DNA of 64,000 nucleotides from Ga0077536 sp035325705 (GCA_035325705.1 DAOKZI010000011.1:70115-134114); one strand, 5' to 3'; shown: positions 26,589 through 36,890, numbered from the stretch's first letter. Made by a program: numbers and translations. Notes: generated by a model from the letters alone, not told the origin.

Positions 26589-27092
26589 ATGAGCAGCACC
26601 GACGACACCCAGAGCCTACTCTCGGAACACGCCCGCCACGTCATCGACGAGTGGGTCGCGAAGTATCCGCCGGAGCGCAAGCAGTCCGCGGTGCTCGCGG
26701 CGCTGCGCGAGGTCCAGCACGAGAACCTGGGCTTTCTCACCGTGCCGCTGATGGACGCGGTCGCCGACTATCTCGACATGCCGCGCATCGCGGTCTACGA
26801 GGTCGCGAGCTTCTACTCGATGTTCGAGACCAAGCCCGTCGGCCGCCACAGCGTGTCGATCTGCACGAACATCTCGTGCTGGCTGCGCGGCAGCGATCGG
26901 ATCGTCGAGTACGTCGAGAAAAAGCTCGGCTGCAAGATCGGCGAAACCACTGCCGATGGCCGCATCTTCCTCAAGCCCGAGGAGGAGTGTCTCGCCGCCT
27001 GCTGCGGAGCGCCGATGATGCAGGTCGACCACGTCTATCACGAGCACCTGACGCCCGAGAAGATCGACGAGATACTGGCGAAGCTGACATGA
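26589..27092 (+). CDS. nuoE: NADH-quinone oxidoreductase subunit E
   Basis: NuoE is the 24-kDa thioredoxin-like subunit binding the [2Fe-2S] cluster N1a in the NADH-dehydrogenase module. Cluster ligands appear as CTNISC and CLAACC with the family spacing. The N-terminal helical domain has YPPERKQSAVLAALREVQ. It is 167 aa. The start is an ATG eleven bases after nuoD, and the stop overlaps the nuoF start (ATGA). Confidence 0.96.
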   Translation: MSSTDDTQSLLSEHARHVIDEWVAKYPPERKQSAVLAALREVQHENLGFLTVPLMDAVADYLDMPRIAVYEVASFYSMFETKPVGRHSVSICTNISCWLRGSDRIVEYVEKKLGCKIGETTADGRIFLKPEEECLAACCGAPMMQVDHVYHEHLTPEKIDEILAKLT

Positions 27093-28390
27093 GCGACATT
27101 CCGCTGAATCTCACTTGCTACGAGACGCTCGGCCACGAGCGTCCGTGGTCGATGGAGACTTATCGCAAGCTCGGGGGCTACCAGGCCTGGGAGAAGATCC
27201 TGCGCGAGAAGATTCCGCCGGCGGACGTCGTCGAGCAGGTGAAGGCCTCGGGGCTGCGCGGCCGCGGCGGCGCGGGCTTTCCGACCGGCGTGAAATGGAG
27301 CTTCATGCCGAAGACCCCGGGGATGCAGAAATACATCGTCTGCAACTCCGACGAATCCGAGCCCGGCACCTGCAAGGATCGCGACATCCTGCGTTTCAAT
27401 CCGCATGCGCTGGTCGAAGGCATGGCGATCGCCGGTTACGCGATCGGCGCGACGGTCGGCTACAACTACATGCGCGGCGAGTTCATGGACGAGCCCTATG
27501 TGCGCTTCGTCGGCGCGCTGAAGGACGCCTACGCCGCGGGCTACCTCGGCAAAAATATTCAGGGCAGCGGCGTCGATTTCGAACTCTACGATCATCTCGG
27601 CGCGGGTGCCTACATCTGCGGCGAGGAGACGGCGCTGCTCGAGTCGCTCGAGGGCAAGAAGGGCATGCCGCGCTTCAAGCCGCCGTTCCCGGCGACCTAC
27701 GGGCTCTACGGCCAGCCGACGACGATCAACAATACCGAGTCGCTCGCCTCGGTGCCGGCGATCCTGCGCAGGGGCTCGGCGTGGTTCACGAGCTACGGCA
27801 AGCCGAACAACGCGGGCACGAAGATCTTCTCGGTCAGCGGCCACGTCGCGAAGCCCGGCAACTTCGAGATCCCGCTCGGCACGCCGTTCCGCAAGCTGCT
27901 CGAGCTTGCCGGCGGCATGCGCGACGGGCGTCCGATCAAGGCCGTGATCCCGGGCGGCTCCTCCGTTCCCGTGCTCAGGGGCGAGGTGATGATGGAGCTC
28001 GACATGGACTACGACTCGATCTCCAAGGCGGGATCGATGCTCGGCTCCGGCGCAGTCATCGTGATGGACGACAGCACCGACATGGTGAAGGCCCTGCAGC
28101 GCATCTCGCGCTTCTACTATTCCGAATCCTGCGGTCAGTGCACGCCGTGCCGCGAAGGCACGGGCTGGCTCTATCGCATGGTCACCCGCATCGTGAACGG
28201 TCAGGGCCGGCCGGAGGATCTGGCGCGCCTGGACGACGTCGCGTCGAAGATCGAAGGGCGCACGATTTGCGCCCTCGGCGACGCGGCGGCGATGCCGGTG
28301 CGCAGCTTCGTGCGCATCTTCCGCGACGAATTCCAACACTACATCGACCACGGGTGCAGCCTCCTCACCAAGCGCCCGTCCGCGGCCTGA
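27089..28390 (+). CDS. nuoF: NADH-quinone oxidoreductase subunit F
   Basis: NuoF oxidises NADH. The 433-aa protein has the glycine-rich NADH/FMN site LRGRGGAGFPTGVKWSF and YICGEETALLESLEGKKG. The C-terminal [4Fe-4S] N3 motif ESCGQCTPCREGTGW supplies three cysteines, with the fourth further on (RTICALGDAAA). The ATG overlaps the nuoE stop by four bases. Confidence 0.98.
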   Translation: MSDIPLNLTCYETLGHERPWSMETYRKLGGYQAWEKILREKIPPADVVEQVKASGLRGRGGAGFPTGVKWSFMPKTPGMQKYIVCNSDESEPGTCKDRDILRFNPHALVEGMAIAGYAIGATVGYNYMRGEFMDEPYVRFVGALKDAYAAGYLGKNIQGSGVDFELYDHLGAGAYICGEETALLESLEGKKGMPRFKPPFPATYGLYGQPTTINNTESLASVPAILRRGSAWFTSYGKPNNAGTKIFSVSGHVAKPGNFEIPLGTPFRKLLELAGGMRDGRPIKAVIPGGSSVPVLRGEVMMELDMDYDSISKAGSMLGSGAVIVMDDSTDMVKALQRISRFYYSESCGQCTPCREGTGWLYRMVTRIVNGQGRPEDLARLDDVASKIEGRTICALGDAAAMPVRSFVRIFRDEFQHYIDHGCSLLTKRPSAA

Positions 28391-28403
28391 AGCAGACAGC
28401 AGC

Positions 28404-30755
28404 ATGAGCGAAGACCTGGTCAACATCGAAGTCGACGGACAGCCGCTGAAGGCGCGCAAGGGCGCGATGCTGATCGACGTCACCGACGCCGCCGGCATCT
28501 ACATTCCGCGCTTCTGCTATCACAAGAAGCTGTCGGTCGCGGCGAACTGCCGCATGTGCCTCGTCGAGGTCGAGCGCGCGCCGAAACCGCAGCCGGCCTG
28601 CGCGACGCCCGTGATGGAAGGCATGAAGGTCTTCACGAAGTCCGAGAAGGCGATCGCGAGCCAGCAGGCGACGATGGAGTTCCTGCTGATCAACCATCCG
28701 CTCGACTGCCCGATCTGCGATCAGGGCGGCGAGTGCGAGCTGCAGGATCTGTCGCTCGGTTACGGCAGCGACGTTTCGCAGTACGTCGAACGCAAGCGCG
28801 TCGTGCGCGACAAGGACATCGGGCCGCTGGTGCAGACGGACATGACCCGCTGCATTCATTGCACGCGCTGCGTGCGCTTCGGCGAAGAGATCGCGGGCCT
28901 GCGCGAGCTCGGCGCGACGGGGCGCGGCGAGCACATGGAAATCGGCACCTACGTGCAGCACGCGATGAGCTCCGAGCTGTCGGGCAACGTGATCGATCTG
29001 TGTCCGGTCGGCGCGCTGACGTCCAAGCCCTATCGCTATTCCGCGCGCGCCTGGGAGCTCCGGCAGCGCGACGGCATCGCGCCGCACGACTGCCTCGGCG
29101 CCAACGTCTATCTCCACGTCAAGGGTCAGGTCGTCAAGCGCGTGGTGCCGCGCGAGAACGAAGCCGTCAACGAGACCTGGCTGTCCGATCGCGATCGCTA
29201 CGCCTATCAAGGTCTGCGCAGCGAGCAGCGCCTGCTCGTCCCGCGCATCCGCGAGCAAGGGCAGTGGCGCGACTGCGACTGGGACACCGCGTTCGCGTTC
29301 GCCGCGGCGGCGCTGTCGGCGGTCGCCGATGCCGGCGCCGTCCGGCTCGGCGCGCTGGCCTCGCCGTCGTCGACCAGCGAGGAGCTCTTTCTGCTGCAGC
29401 GGCTGGTGCGCGGCCTCGGCTCGAACAACGTCGATCACCGCCTGCGTCAGCGGGATTTCAGCGGCGACGCCGCCGATCCCCTCGTGCCCGGCCTGCCGTT
29501 CGGCCTCGACGAGCTCGAGCGCGCGAACGCGGTGCTCGTCGTCGGCGGCTATCCGCGCCACGATCAGCCGCTCTTGAATCACCGCATCCGGAAAGCGGCG
29601 CTGCGCGGGGCCAAGGTCTTCGTCGTCGACAGCTATGCGCAGCCCTACAACTTCGAGCTCGCCGGCCGCATCACGGCGCGCCCTGGCGAACTCGGCGCCG
29701 TCCTCGCCGCGATCGTGCGCGCCGCGGCCGAATCGAAGCAGGACGCCGCGCTCGGCGAGGTCGCCGTCGGCGACACGGCGCGCGCGATCGCCGCGGCGCT
29801 GGCCGACGCCGAGCAGGCCTATGTCATCGCTGCCGGCGATGTCGAGCGCAGCGCGCAGCGCGCCGACTGGCTGAACCGCTGCGCGGCGATCGCGCAGCTC
29901 ACCGGCAGTCGCCTCGGCCAGCTCACCGACGGCGCGAACGCCGCCGGCGCCTGGCTTGCCGGCGCCGTGCCGCATCGCGGCCCGGCCGGCAGGTCGCTGT
30001 CCGCGCCCGGCAAGCCCGTGAGCGGAATGCTGGCCGAAGGCTTGGAAGCCTGCGTGCTGCTCGGCATCGAGCCCGAGCGCGACTTCGCCGACGTGCCGGC
30101 AGCGCTAGCGATGCTCGGCAAGGCCCGCGTCGTCGCGCTGACGGCCTTTGCGACGCCCGCGCTGCTGGACACCGCGCAGGTGCTGCTGCCGATCGCCGCC
30201 TTCGGTGAGAACGAAGGCAGCTTCATCAACGCGACGGGCTTGTGGCAGGACTTCGGCGCCGCCGTGAAACCGCCGGGTGAAGCGCGCGCGGCGTGGAAAG
30301 TCCTGCGCGTGCTCGGCGAGCGCCTGGGACTCGACGGCTTCGACGCCGTGTCGGTCGCGGCCGTCGGCGCGGAATTGAAGGCGCTCGCCGGCGAGTACCG
30401 CCCCGTCGCGCGCGTCGCCGCCGCGCAGAGCGCGCCGGCGACGGCCAGCGTCGGGGGCCTCGAACGTCTCGACGTGCTGCCGCTCTACGCGGGCGACGCG
30501 CTGGTGCGCCGTGCGCCGGCCCTGCAGGCGACGGTGGGCGCCGCGGACGACAGGCTGCGCGTGTCGGCGGCGACCGCCGCGGCCCTCGGTCTCGCGGACG
30601 GCGCCCGCGTCACCGTGCGAGCGGGGGAGGCGCAGGCGAGCACGGCGCTCGCGATCGACGATGCGGTGCCCGCGCAGACCTGCGTGATCCACGCCGGCTC
30701 GGCGCTGGCGGCGCGGCTGCCGGCCTCGGCCTCCGTTGAACTCGGGAGCGCATGA
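28404..30755 (+). CDS. nuoG: NADH-quinone oxidoreductase subunit G
   Basis: NuoG is the 75-kDa subunit carrying several Fe-S clusters. The N-terminal ferredoxin domain has ligands in CYHKKLSVAANCRMCLVEVE. The His-Cys region and second domain show CPICDQGGECELQD and CIHCTRCVRFGEEIAG. The rest (about 220-783) is the molybdopterin-oxidoreductase-like domain with no cofactor, rich in Ala. The stop overlaps the nuoH start (ATGA). Confidence 0.97.
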   Translation: MSEDLVNIEVDGQPLKARKGAMLIDVTDAAGIYIPRFCYHKKLSVAANCRMCLVEVERAPKPQPACATPVMEGMKVFTKSEKAIASQQATMEFLLINHPLDCPICDQGGECELQDLSLGYGSDVSQYVERKRVVRDKDIGPLVQTDMTRCIHCTRCVRFGEEIAGLRELGATGRGEHMEIGTYVQHAMSSELSGNVIDLCPVGALTSKPYRYSARAWELRQRDGIAPHDCLGANVYLHVKGQVVKRVVPRENEAVNETWLSDRDRYAYQGLRSEQRLLVPRIREQGQWRDCDWDTAFAFAAAALSAVADAGAVRLGALASPSSTSEELFLLQRLVRGLGSNNVDHRLRQRDFSGDAADPLVPGLPFGLDELERANAVLVVGGYPRHDQPLLNHRIRKAALRGAKVFVVDSYAQPYNFELAGRITARPGELGAVLAAIVRAAAESKQDAALGEVAVGDTARAIAAALADAEQAYVIAAGDVERSAQRADWLNRCAAIAQLTGSRLGQLTDGANAAGAWLAGAVPHRGPAGRSLSAPGKPVSGMLAEGLEACVLLGIEPERDFADVPAALAMLGKARVVALTAFATPALLDTAQVLLPIAAFGENEGSFINATGLWQDFGAAVKPPGEARAAWKVLRVLGERLGLDGFDAVSVAAVGAELKALAGEYRPVARVAAAQSAPATASVGGLERLDVLPLYAGDALVRRAPALQATVGAADDRLRVSAATAAALGLADGARVTVRAGEAQASTALAIDDAVPAQTCVIHAGSALAARLPASASVELGSA

Positions 30756-31843
30756 TGAACGAATGGCTGCTCGCCCAGGCTCCATTCCTGCCGCCCGCCG
30801 TCGCGGCGGTGCTGGTGATCCTGTTCAAGATCGTGCTGATCGTCGCGCCGCTAATGGGCGCGGTCGCCTATCTGACGCTCGCCGAACGCAAGATCATCGG
30901 CTACATGCAGGTGCGCCTCGGTCCGAACCGCGTGAGCCTGTTCGGGCTCGGCTTCCTGCGCGGCTGGGGTCAGCCGATCGCAGATGCGTTCAAGCTGCTG
31001 ACCAAGGAAATCATCGTCCCGTCGGGCGCGAACAAGCTGCTGTTCCTCGCCGCGCCGGTGCTCGCGCTGGCGCCGGCGCTGGCGGCGTGGGCAGTGGTGC
31101 CCTTCGGCGCCGAGATGACGCTCGCGAACGTCAACGCCGGCCTGCTCTACGTGCTCGCACTGAGCTCGCTCGGCGTGTACGGCATCATCATCGCGGGCTG
31201 GGCCTCGAACTCGAAGTACGCCTTCCTCGGCGCGATGCGCTCGGCGGCGCAGATGGTGTCCTACGAAATCGCGATGGGTTTCGCGCTAGTCTGCGTGCTC
31301 GTCGCCGCCGGCAGCCTCAACCTCGGCGAGATCGTCGAGGCCCAGCGCGGCAACGTGCTGACCTGGTTCTGGGTGCCGCTGTTCCCGATGTTCTTGGTCT
31401 ATTTCATCTCGGGCGTCGCCGAGACCAACCGCGCGCCTTTCGACGTCTCGGAAGGCGAATCGGAAATCGTCGCCGGCTTCCACGTCGAGTACGCGGGCAT
31501 GGCCTTCGCGCTGTTCTTCCTCGCCGAATACGCCAACATGATTCTGATCTCGGGCCTCACGGCGGTGCTGTTCTTCGGCGGCTGGCTGTCGCCGCTGCCG
31601 GCCGCGCTGGCGGATCTGCCGGTGGTGGGTCCGCTGCTCGGCGACGGCATCCACTGGTTCATTTTAAAGCTCAGCTTCTTCCTGTTCTGCTTCCTGTGGT
31701 TCCGCGCGACCTTTCCGCGCTATCGCTACGATCAGATCATGCGTCTCGGCTGGAAGGTGTTCCTGCCGATCACCATCGTCTGGATCGTCGTCATCGCCGC
31801 GGCCGTCGTGATGAAGCTGCCACCCTGGTTCGATCCCGCATGA
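30752..31843 (+). CDS. nuoH: NADH-quinone oxidoreductase subunit H
   Basis: NuoH (ND1) links the peripheral arm to the membrane arm and lines the quinone tunnel. The 363-aa protein has eight predicted helices and the motifs AYLTLAERKIIGYMQVRLGPNR, GWGQPIADAFKLLTKE and AETNRAPFDVSEGESEIVAGFHVEYAG (acidic loop). The start overlaps the nuoG stop. Confidence 0.97.
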   Translation: MMNEWLLAQAPFLPPAVAAVLVILFKIVLIVAPLMGAVAYLTLAERKIIGYMQVRLGPNRVSLFGLGFLRGWGQPIADAFKLLTKEIIVPSGANKLLFLAAPVLALAPALAAWAVVPFGAEMTLANVNAGLLYVLALSSLGVYGIIIAGWASNSKYAFLGAMRSAAQMVSYEIAMGFALVCVLVAAGSLNLGEIVEAQRGNVLTWFWVPLFPMFLVYFISGVAETNRAPFDVSEGESEIVAGFHVEYAGMAFALFFLAEYANMILISGLTAVLFFGGWLSPLPAALADLPVVGPLLGDGIHWFILKLSFFLFCFLWFRATFPRYRYDQIMRLGWKVFLPITIVWIVVIAAAVVMKLPPWFDPA

Positions 31844-31862
31844 GGGAAGGGGAGGGAACGCC

Positions 31863-32351
31863 ATGAACGCCATCGTCAATTACCTGAAGAGCCTGACCCT
31901 CGTCGAGCTCGCCAGCGGCATGCGGCTGACCGGCAAGCGCATGTTCAGCCGCAAGGTCACGATCCAGTATCCGGAAGAGAAGACGCCGCAGTCGGCCCGC
32001 TTCCGCGGCCTGCACGCGCTGCGCCGCTACCCGAACGGGGAGGAGCGCTGCATCGCGTGCAAGCTGTGCGAGGCGGTGTGCCCGGCGCTCGCGATCACGA
32101 TCGAGTCCGAGCCGCGCGACGACGGCACGCGGCGCACGACGAAGTACGAGATCGATCTGACGAAGTGCATCTTCTGCGGCTTCTGCGAGGAGTCATGCCC
32201 GGTCGACTCGATCGTCGAGACGCGGCATTTCGAATACCACGGCGAGCAGCGGGGCGATCTGCTGATGACCAAGGAAAAGCTGCTCGCGCACGGCGATCGC
32301 ATGGAAGCGCAGATTGCGGCCGACCGCGCCGCGGAAGCCCGTTACAGATGA
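31863..32351 (+). CDS. nuoI: NADH-quinone oxidoreductase subunit I
   Basis: NuoI is the TYKY subunit holding clusters N6a and N6b. Two 8Fe ferredoxin motifs are present in the 162-aa chain: CIACKLCEAVCPALAI and CIFCGFCEESCPVDSI. The N-terminal amphipathic part (KSLTLVELASGMRLTGK) attaches it to the membrane arm. It follows nuoH by 19 bp. Confidence 0.97.
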   Translation: MNAIVNYLKSLTLVELASGMRLTGKRMFSRKVTIQYPEEKTPQSARFRGLHALRRYPNGEERCIACKLCEAVCPALAITIESEPRDDGTRRTTKYEIDLTKCIFCGFCEESCPVDSIVETRHFEYHGEQRGDLLMTKEKLLAHGDRMEAQIAADRAAEARYR

Positions 32352-32406
32352 GAGGCCGCATGCCGCACGGCGCAGACGCGTCGACGCCGAGGGTGGGGGA
32401 AGAGTC

Positions 32407-33015
32407 GTGATCAGCTTCGAAACGCTCGTGTTCTACGTCTTCTCGGCGATGCTGGTCGCGTCCGGCGTGCTCGTCATCACGCTGCGCAATCCGGTGCATG
32501 CCGTGCTGTCGCTGGTGCTCGCCTTCTTCTCGAGCGCGGGCTTGTGGCTGCTGCTCGAGGCCGAGTTCCTCGCCATCGCGCTCGTGCTCGTCTACGTCGG
32601 CGCGGTGATGGTGCTGTTCCTGTTCGTCGTGATGATGCTCGACGTCAACATTGCCGCCGTGCGCGAAGGCTTCGCGAGATACCTGCCGGTCGCGGCGATG
32701 TTCGCGGTGCTGATGGGCGTCTCCTTGTTGCTCGTCGTCGGTCCCGCGCATTTCGGCACCGCGCAGGTCGCGCCGCCGCCGCGCGCCGCGGCCGATGTCA
32801 TCAACACCGAGCAGCTCGGGCTCGCGCTGTTCAACCAGTTCGTGCTGCCGCTCGAAATCGCCGCGGTGCTGCTGCTGGTCGCAATCATCGCCGCCATCGG
32901 GCTCACGCTGCGCACGTCGCGTCAGACCAAGGCGCCGAAGCCGGAGCTGCAGGTGCGGGTGCGCCGCGAGGATCGCGTCCGCCTCGTCAAAATGGATGCC
33001 GAGAAGAGCGTCTGA
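32407..33015 (+). CDS. nuoJ: NADH-quinone oxidoreductase subunit J
   Basis: NuoJ (ND6) is a five-helix membrane subunit. The 202-aa product has RNPVHAVLSLVLAFFSSAG near the start and VYVGAVMVLFLFVVMMLD in helix 3, the site of the known pi-bulge. The start is a GTG at 32407 preceded by GGGGGAAGAG. The frame is open further upstream, into the end of nuoI, but that part has no similarity to NuoJ. The C terminus is a charged 35-aa tail. Confidence 0.95.
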   Translation: MISFETLVFYVFSAMLVASGVLVITLRNPVHAVLSLVLAFFSSAGLWLLLEAEFLAIALVLVYVGAVMVLFLFVVMMLDVNIAAVREGFARYLPVAAMFAVLMGVSLLLVVGPAHFGTAQVAPPPRAAADVINTEQLGLALFNQFVLPLEIAAVLLLVAIIAAIGLTLRTSRQTKAPKPELQVRVRREDRVRLVKMDAEKSV

Positions 33016-33021
33016 GCCGCC

Positions 33022-33327
33022 ATGCTGTCACTTTCGCACTATCTGATCGTCGGCGCCGCGCTGTTCTGTCTCAGCGTCGCGGGCATCTTCATCAACCGCA
33101 AGAACGTGATCGTGCTGTTGATGTGCATCGAGCTGATGCTGCTCGCCGTCAACATGAATTTCATCGCCTTCTCGCATTTCAACCAGGACATCGCGGGACA
33201 GGTCTTCGTGTTCTTCATCCTCACCGTCGCCGCGGCCGAGTCCGCGATCGGCCTTGCGATCCTCGTGGTGCTGTTCCGCAACCGGAACTCCATCAACGTC
33301 GAAGATCTGGACGCGATGAAGGGTTGA
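33022..33327 (+). CDS. nuoK: NADH-quinone oxidoreductase subunit K
   Basis: NuoK (ND4L) is a 101-aa three-helix subunit. The conserved membrane-embedded glutamates used in proton transfer are visible in LLMCIELMLLAVN and TVAAAESAIGLAI. It lies six bases after nuoJ. Confidence 0.97.
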   Translation: MLSLSHYLIVGAALFCLSVAGIFINRKNVIVLLMCIELMLLAVNMNFIAFSHFNQDIAGQVFVFFILTVAAAESAIGLAILVVLFRNRNSINVEDLDAMKG

Positions 33328-33358
33328 GGCGGCAGGCATCCCGAGCAGGTAGCGCAAC

Positions 33359-35323
33359 GTGAAAGAACTCTGTCTCATCATCGTGCTGGCGCCGCTCGCC
33401 GGCGCCGTTCTCGCCGGCCTCTTCGGCAAGGCGCTGGGCCGCGCCGGTGCACACTGGGTCACCATCATCGGCGTCGGCATCTCGTTCTTTCTGTCCGCCC
33501 GCGTCTTCCAGCAGATAGTCCTCGGCGACGCGCTGGTCCTGAACGAGAACCTCTACACCTGGCTGGACACCGGGGGCGTCGGCTTCCACGTCGGCTTCCT
33601 AATCGACGAGCTGACGGCGACGATGATGGTCGTCGTCACCTTCGTGTCGTGGATGGTGCACGTCTACACCATCGGCTACATGCACGACGACCCCGGCTAT
33701 CAGCGCTTCTTCGCCTACATCTCGCTGTTCACCTTCAGCATGCTGATGCTGGTGATGTCGAACAACTTCCTGCAGCTCTTCTTCGGTTGGGAGGCGGTGG
33801 GTCTCGTCTCCTACCTGCTGATCGGCTTCTGGTTCAAGAGAGACACCGCGATCTACGCGAACCTCAAGGCCTTTCTCGTCAACCGCGTCGGCGACTTCGG
33901 CTTCCTGCTCGGCATCGCGGCGGTGCTGCTGTATGCCGGCTCGCTCGACTATGCCGAAGTCTTCCAGGCCGCGCCGGCGCTGGCCGGCCAGACGGTGTCG
34001 ATCTTCGACGGCCACGAATGGTCGGTGGTGACGCTGATCTGCCTGCTGCTGTTCGTCGGTGCGATGGGCAAGTCCGCGCAGGTGCCGCTGCACGTGTGGC
34101 TGCCGGATTCGATGGAAGGCCCGACGCCGATTTCCGCGCTGATCCACGCCGCGACGATGGTGACCGCCGGCATCTTCATGGTCTCGCGCATGTCGCCGCT
34201 GTTCGAGCTCTCGGACACGGCGCTGACCGTCGTCCTGACGATCGGGACGCTGACGGCCTTCCTGATGGGCTTCCTCGGCCTCGTGCAGAACGACATCAAG
34301 CGCGTCATCGCCTATTCGACGCTGTCGCAGCTCGGTTACATGACGGCCGCGCTGGGCGCCTCGGCGTATTCGGCCGCGATGTTCCATTTGATGACCCACG
34401 CCTTCTTCAAGGCGCTGCTGTTCCTCGCCGCGGGCTCCGTCATCATCGGCATGCATCACGACCAGGACATGCGGCACATGGGCGGCCTGCGCAAGTACAT
34501 GCCGATCACCTGGATCACGAGCCTGATCGGCTCGCTCGCGCTGATCGGCTTCCCGGGCTTCGCCGGCTTCTTCTCGAAGGACGCGATCATCGAGGCCGTC
34601 AAGCTGTCACATTCGCCGGTGTCGCAGGTCGCGTACTATGCGCTGCTCGCGGGCGTGTTCGTCACGGCGCTGTATTCGTTCCGCCTCTATTTCCTCGTCT
34701 TCCACGGCAAGGGCCGCATGGATCACCACACCGAGGAGCACTTGCACGAATCGCCGGCCGTGGTGTGGGTGCCGCTCGTCGCGCTCGCGGTGCCGTCGAT
34801 CGTGATCGGCGCGATCGCGATTCAGCCGATGCTGTTCGGCGATTACTTCGGCGCGAGCCTTCTCGTCACGCCGGAGCACGCCGCAGGCATGCGGCACATG
34901 GCGGAGCACTTCCACGGCGCGCTGGCGTTCATTCTGCACGGCATGACGCAGCCCCCGTTCTTCCTCGCGCTGGGCGGCGTCGTCACGGCCTGGTTCCTGT
35001 ACATCAAGGCGCCGGAGCTGCCGGACAGGATTGCGGCGAGTCTGCGGCCGCTGCAGCGTCTGCTCGAGAACAAATACGGCTTCGATGCGTTCAACGAGTG
35101 GTTCGTCGCCGGCGGTGCGCGCGGCGCCGGCGGGCTGCTGTGGCGCTTCGGCGACGTGCGGCTCATCGACGGGCTCTTCGTCAACGGCTCGGCCAGGCTC
35201 GTCGGCTGGTGCGCGCAAATCCTGCGCGGCGTGCAGTCCGGATATCTCTACCACTATGCCTTCGCGATGATCGTCGGCCTGCTCGCGCTGCTGGCCGTGT
35301 TCGTCCACAAGGTGATCGCGTGA
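33359..35323 (+). CDS. nuoL: NADH-quinone oxidoreductase subunit L
   Basis: NuoL (ND5) is the distal antiporter-like proton pump with the long lateral helix. The 654-aa protein has about 16 helices, with FFGWEAVGLVSYLLIGFW (key Glu in helix 5), MGKSAQVPLHVWLPDSMEGPTPISALIHAATMV (Lys and His sites) and a C-terminal lateral helix and anchor. The start is a GTG at 33359, 31 bp after nuoK. Confidence 0.97.
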   Translation: MKELCLIIVLAPLAGAVLAGLFGKALGRAGAHWVTIIGVGISFFLSARVFQQIVLGDALVLNENLYTWLDTGGVGFHVGFLIDELTATMMVVVTFVSWMVHVYTIGYMHDDPGYQRFFAYISLFTFSMLMLVMSNNFLQLFFGWEAVGLVSYLLIGFWFKRDTAIYANLKAFLVNRVGDFGFLLGIAAVLLYAGSLDYAEVFQAAPALAGQTVSIFDGHEWSVVTLICLLLFVGAMGKSAQVPLHVWLPDSMEGPTPISALIHAATMVTAGIFMVSRMSPLFELSDTALTVVLTIGTLTAFLMGFLGLVQNDIKRVIAYSTLSQLGYMTAALGASAYSAAMFHLMTHAFFKALLFLAAGSVIIGMHHDQDMRHMGGLRKYMPITWITSLIGSLALIGFPGFAGFFSKDAIIEAVKLSHSPVSQVAYYALLAGVFVTALYSFRLYFLVFHGKGRMDHHTEEHLHESPAVVWVPLVALAVPSIVIGAIAIQPMLFGDYFGASLLVTPEHAAGMRHMAEHFHGALAFILHGMTQPPFFLALGGVVTAWFLYIKAPELPDRIAASLRPLQRLLENKYGFDAFNEWFVAGGARGAGGLLWRFGDVRLIDGLFVNGSARLVGWCAQILRGVQSGYLYHYAFAMIVGLLALLAVFVHKVIA

Positions 35324-35360
35324 GCGGCCGCGCTTAGGCCCCGACCCGACGGAAACACGC

Positions 35361-36890
35361 ATGCAACTCGATCTCCCGCTTCTGAGTCTCGTCATCTGGC
35401 TGCCGATCCTGGGCGGCCTGTGGGTGATCCTCGCCGGTGCCCGGCGCGATGGGACCGCCAGGGTCACGGCCCTGCTGATCTCCCTTGCGACCTTCGTGAT
35501 CTCGCTGCTCCTGTGGCAGGGCTTCGATACGACGACGGCGAACATGCAGTTCGTCGAGCGCATGGCGTGGATCGAGACCTTCAAGGTCGACTATCACCTC
35601 GGCATCGACGGCATCTCGCTGCCGCTGATCCTGCTGACGACCTTCACGACGATCCTCGTCGTCGGCGCGGGCTGGGAAGTCATCGAGGATCGCATCAACC
35701 AGTACATGGGCGCCTTCCTGATCCTCGAAGGGCTCATGATCGGCGTGTTCTGCTCGCTGGACGCGCTGCTCTTCTACTTCTTCTGGGAAGCGATGCTGAT
35801 CCCGATGTTCCTGATCATCGGCATGTGGGGTGGCCCGCGGCGCGTCTACGCGACGCTCAAGTTCTTCCTCTACACCTTCCTCGGCTCGGTGCTGATGCTG
35901 GTCGCGCTGCTGTACCTCTACCGCCAGACCGGCAGCTTCGATCTCGGCGAGATGCAGGCCGTGGCGCTGACGGCGACCGAGCAGAAGCTGATCTTCATCG
36001 CCTTCCTGCTCGCCTTCGCCGTCAAGGTCCCGATGTGGCCGGTGCACACCTGGCTGCCGGACGCGCACGTCGAAGCGCCGACCGGCGGCTCGGTCGTGCT
36101 GGCGGCGATCATGCTGAAGATGGGCGGCTACGGCTTCATACGCTTCAGCTTGCCGATCACGCCGGACGCGGCGCTCGCGCTCGACTCCTTCATGATCGCG
36201 CTGTCGCTGATCGCGATCGTCTACATCAGCTTCGTCGCGCTGGTCCAGCAGGACATGAAGAAGCTGATCGCCTATTCGTCGGTTTCGCACATGGGCTTCG
36301 TGACCCTCGGCCTGTTCATGATGTTCGACATCTACGCGGTCACGAGCGACTGGCAGGACGCCGCGATGGGCATCGAAGGCGCGATGGTGCAGATGATCTC
36401 GCACGGCTTCATCTCCGGCGCGCTGTTCCTCTGCGTCGGCGTCATGTACGACCGCCTGCACAGCCGCCAGATCAGCGACTACGGCGGCGTCGTCAACTCG
36501 ATGCCGAAATTCGCGTCGTTCATGCTGCTGTTCGCGATGGCGAATGCCGGCCTGCCCGCCACCTCCGGCTTCGTCGGCGAGTTCATCGTCATCCTGAGCG
36601 CTTACAAGGCGAACTTCTGGTACGCGTTCCTGGCCGCGACGACGCTCATTACCGGTGCCGCCTACACGCTGTGGATGTACAAGCGCGTCGTCTTCGGCGA
36701 CATCCGTAATCCGAAGGTCGCCGCGATGAGCGACGTCAGCGGCCGCGAGGCCGCGATCCTCGGCGCTCTGGCGGTGATGGTCCTGCTGTTGGGCATCTGG
36801 CCGGCGCCGCTGCTCGACATGATGCACGTCAGCGTTGAGCATCTCGTCCAGCAGCTTGCCCAGTCGAAACTGAGCGTCGCCAATCTATGA
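35361..36890 (+). CDS. nuoM: NADH-quinone oxidoreductase subunit M
   Basis: NuoM (ND4) is the second antiporter-like subunit. The 509-aa protein has FYFFWEAMLIPMFLIIGMWGG (key Glu), FAVKVPMWPVHTWLPDAHVEAPTGGSVVLA and LIAYSSVSHMGF. Its stop overlaps the nuoN start (ATGA). Confidence 0.97.
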   Translation: MQLDLPLLSLVIWLPILGGLWVILAGARRDGTARVTALLISLATFVISLLLWQGFDTTTANMQFVERMAWIETFKVDYHLGIDGISLPLILLTTFTTILVVGAGWEVIEDRINQYMGAFLILEGLMIGVFCSLDALLFYFFWEAMLIPMFLIIGMWGGPRRVYATLKFFLYTFLGSVLMLVALLYLYRQTGSFDLGEMQAVALTATEQKLIFIAFLLAFAVKVPMWPVHTWLPDAHVEAPTGGSVVLAAIMLKMGGYGFIRFSLPITPDAALALDSFMIALSLIAIVYISFVALVQQDMKKLIAYSSVSHMGFVTLGLFMMFDIYAVTSDWQDAAMGIEGAMVQMISHGFISGALFLCVGVMYDRLHSRQISDYGGVVNSMPKFASFMLLFAMANAGLPATSGFVGEFIVILSAYKANFWYAFLAATTLITGAAYTLWMYKRVVFGDIRNPKVAAMSDVSGREAAILGALAVMVLLLGIWPAPLLDMMHVSVEHLVQQLAQSKLSVANL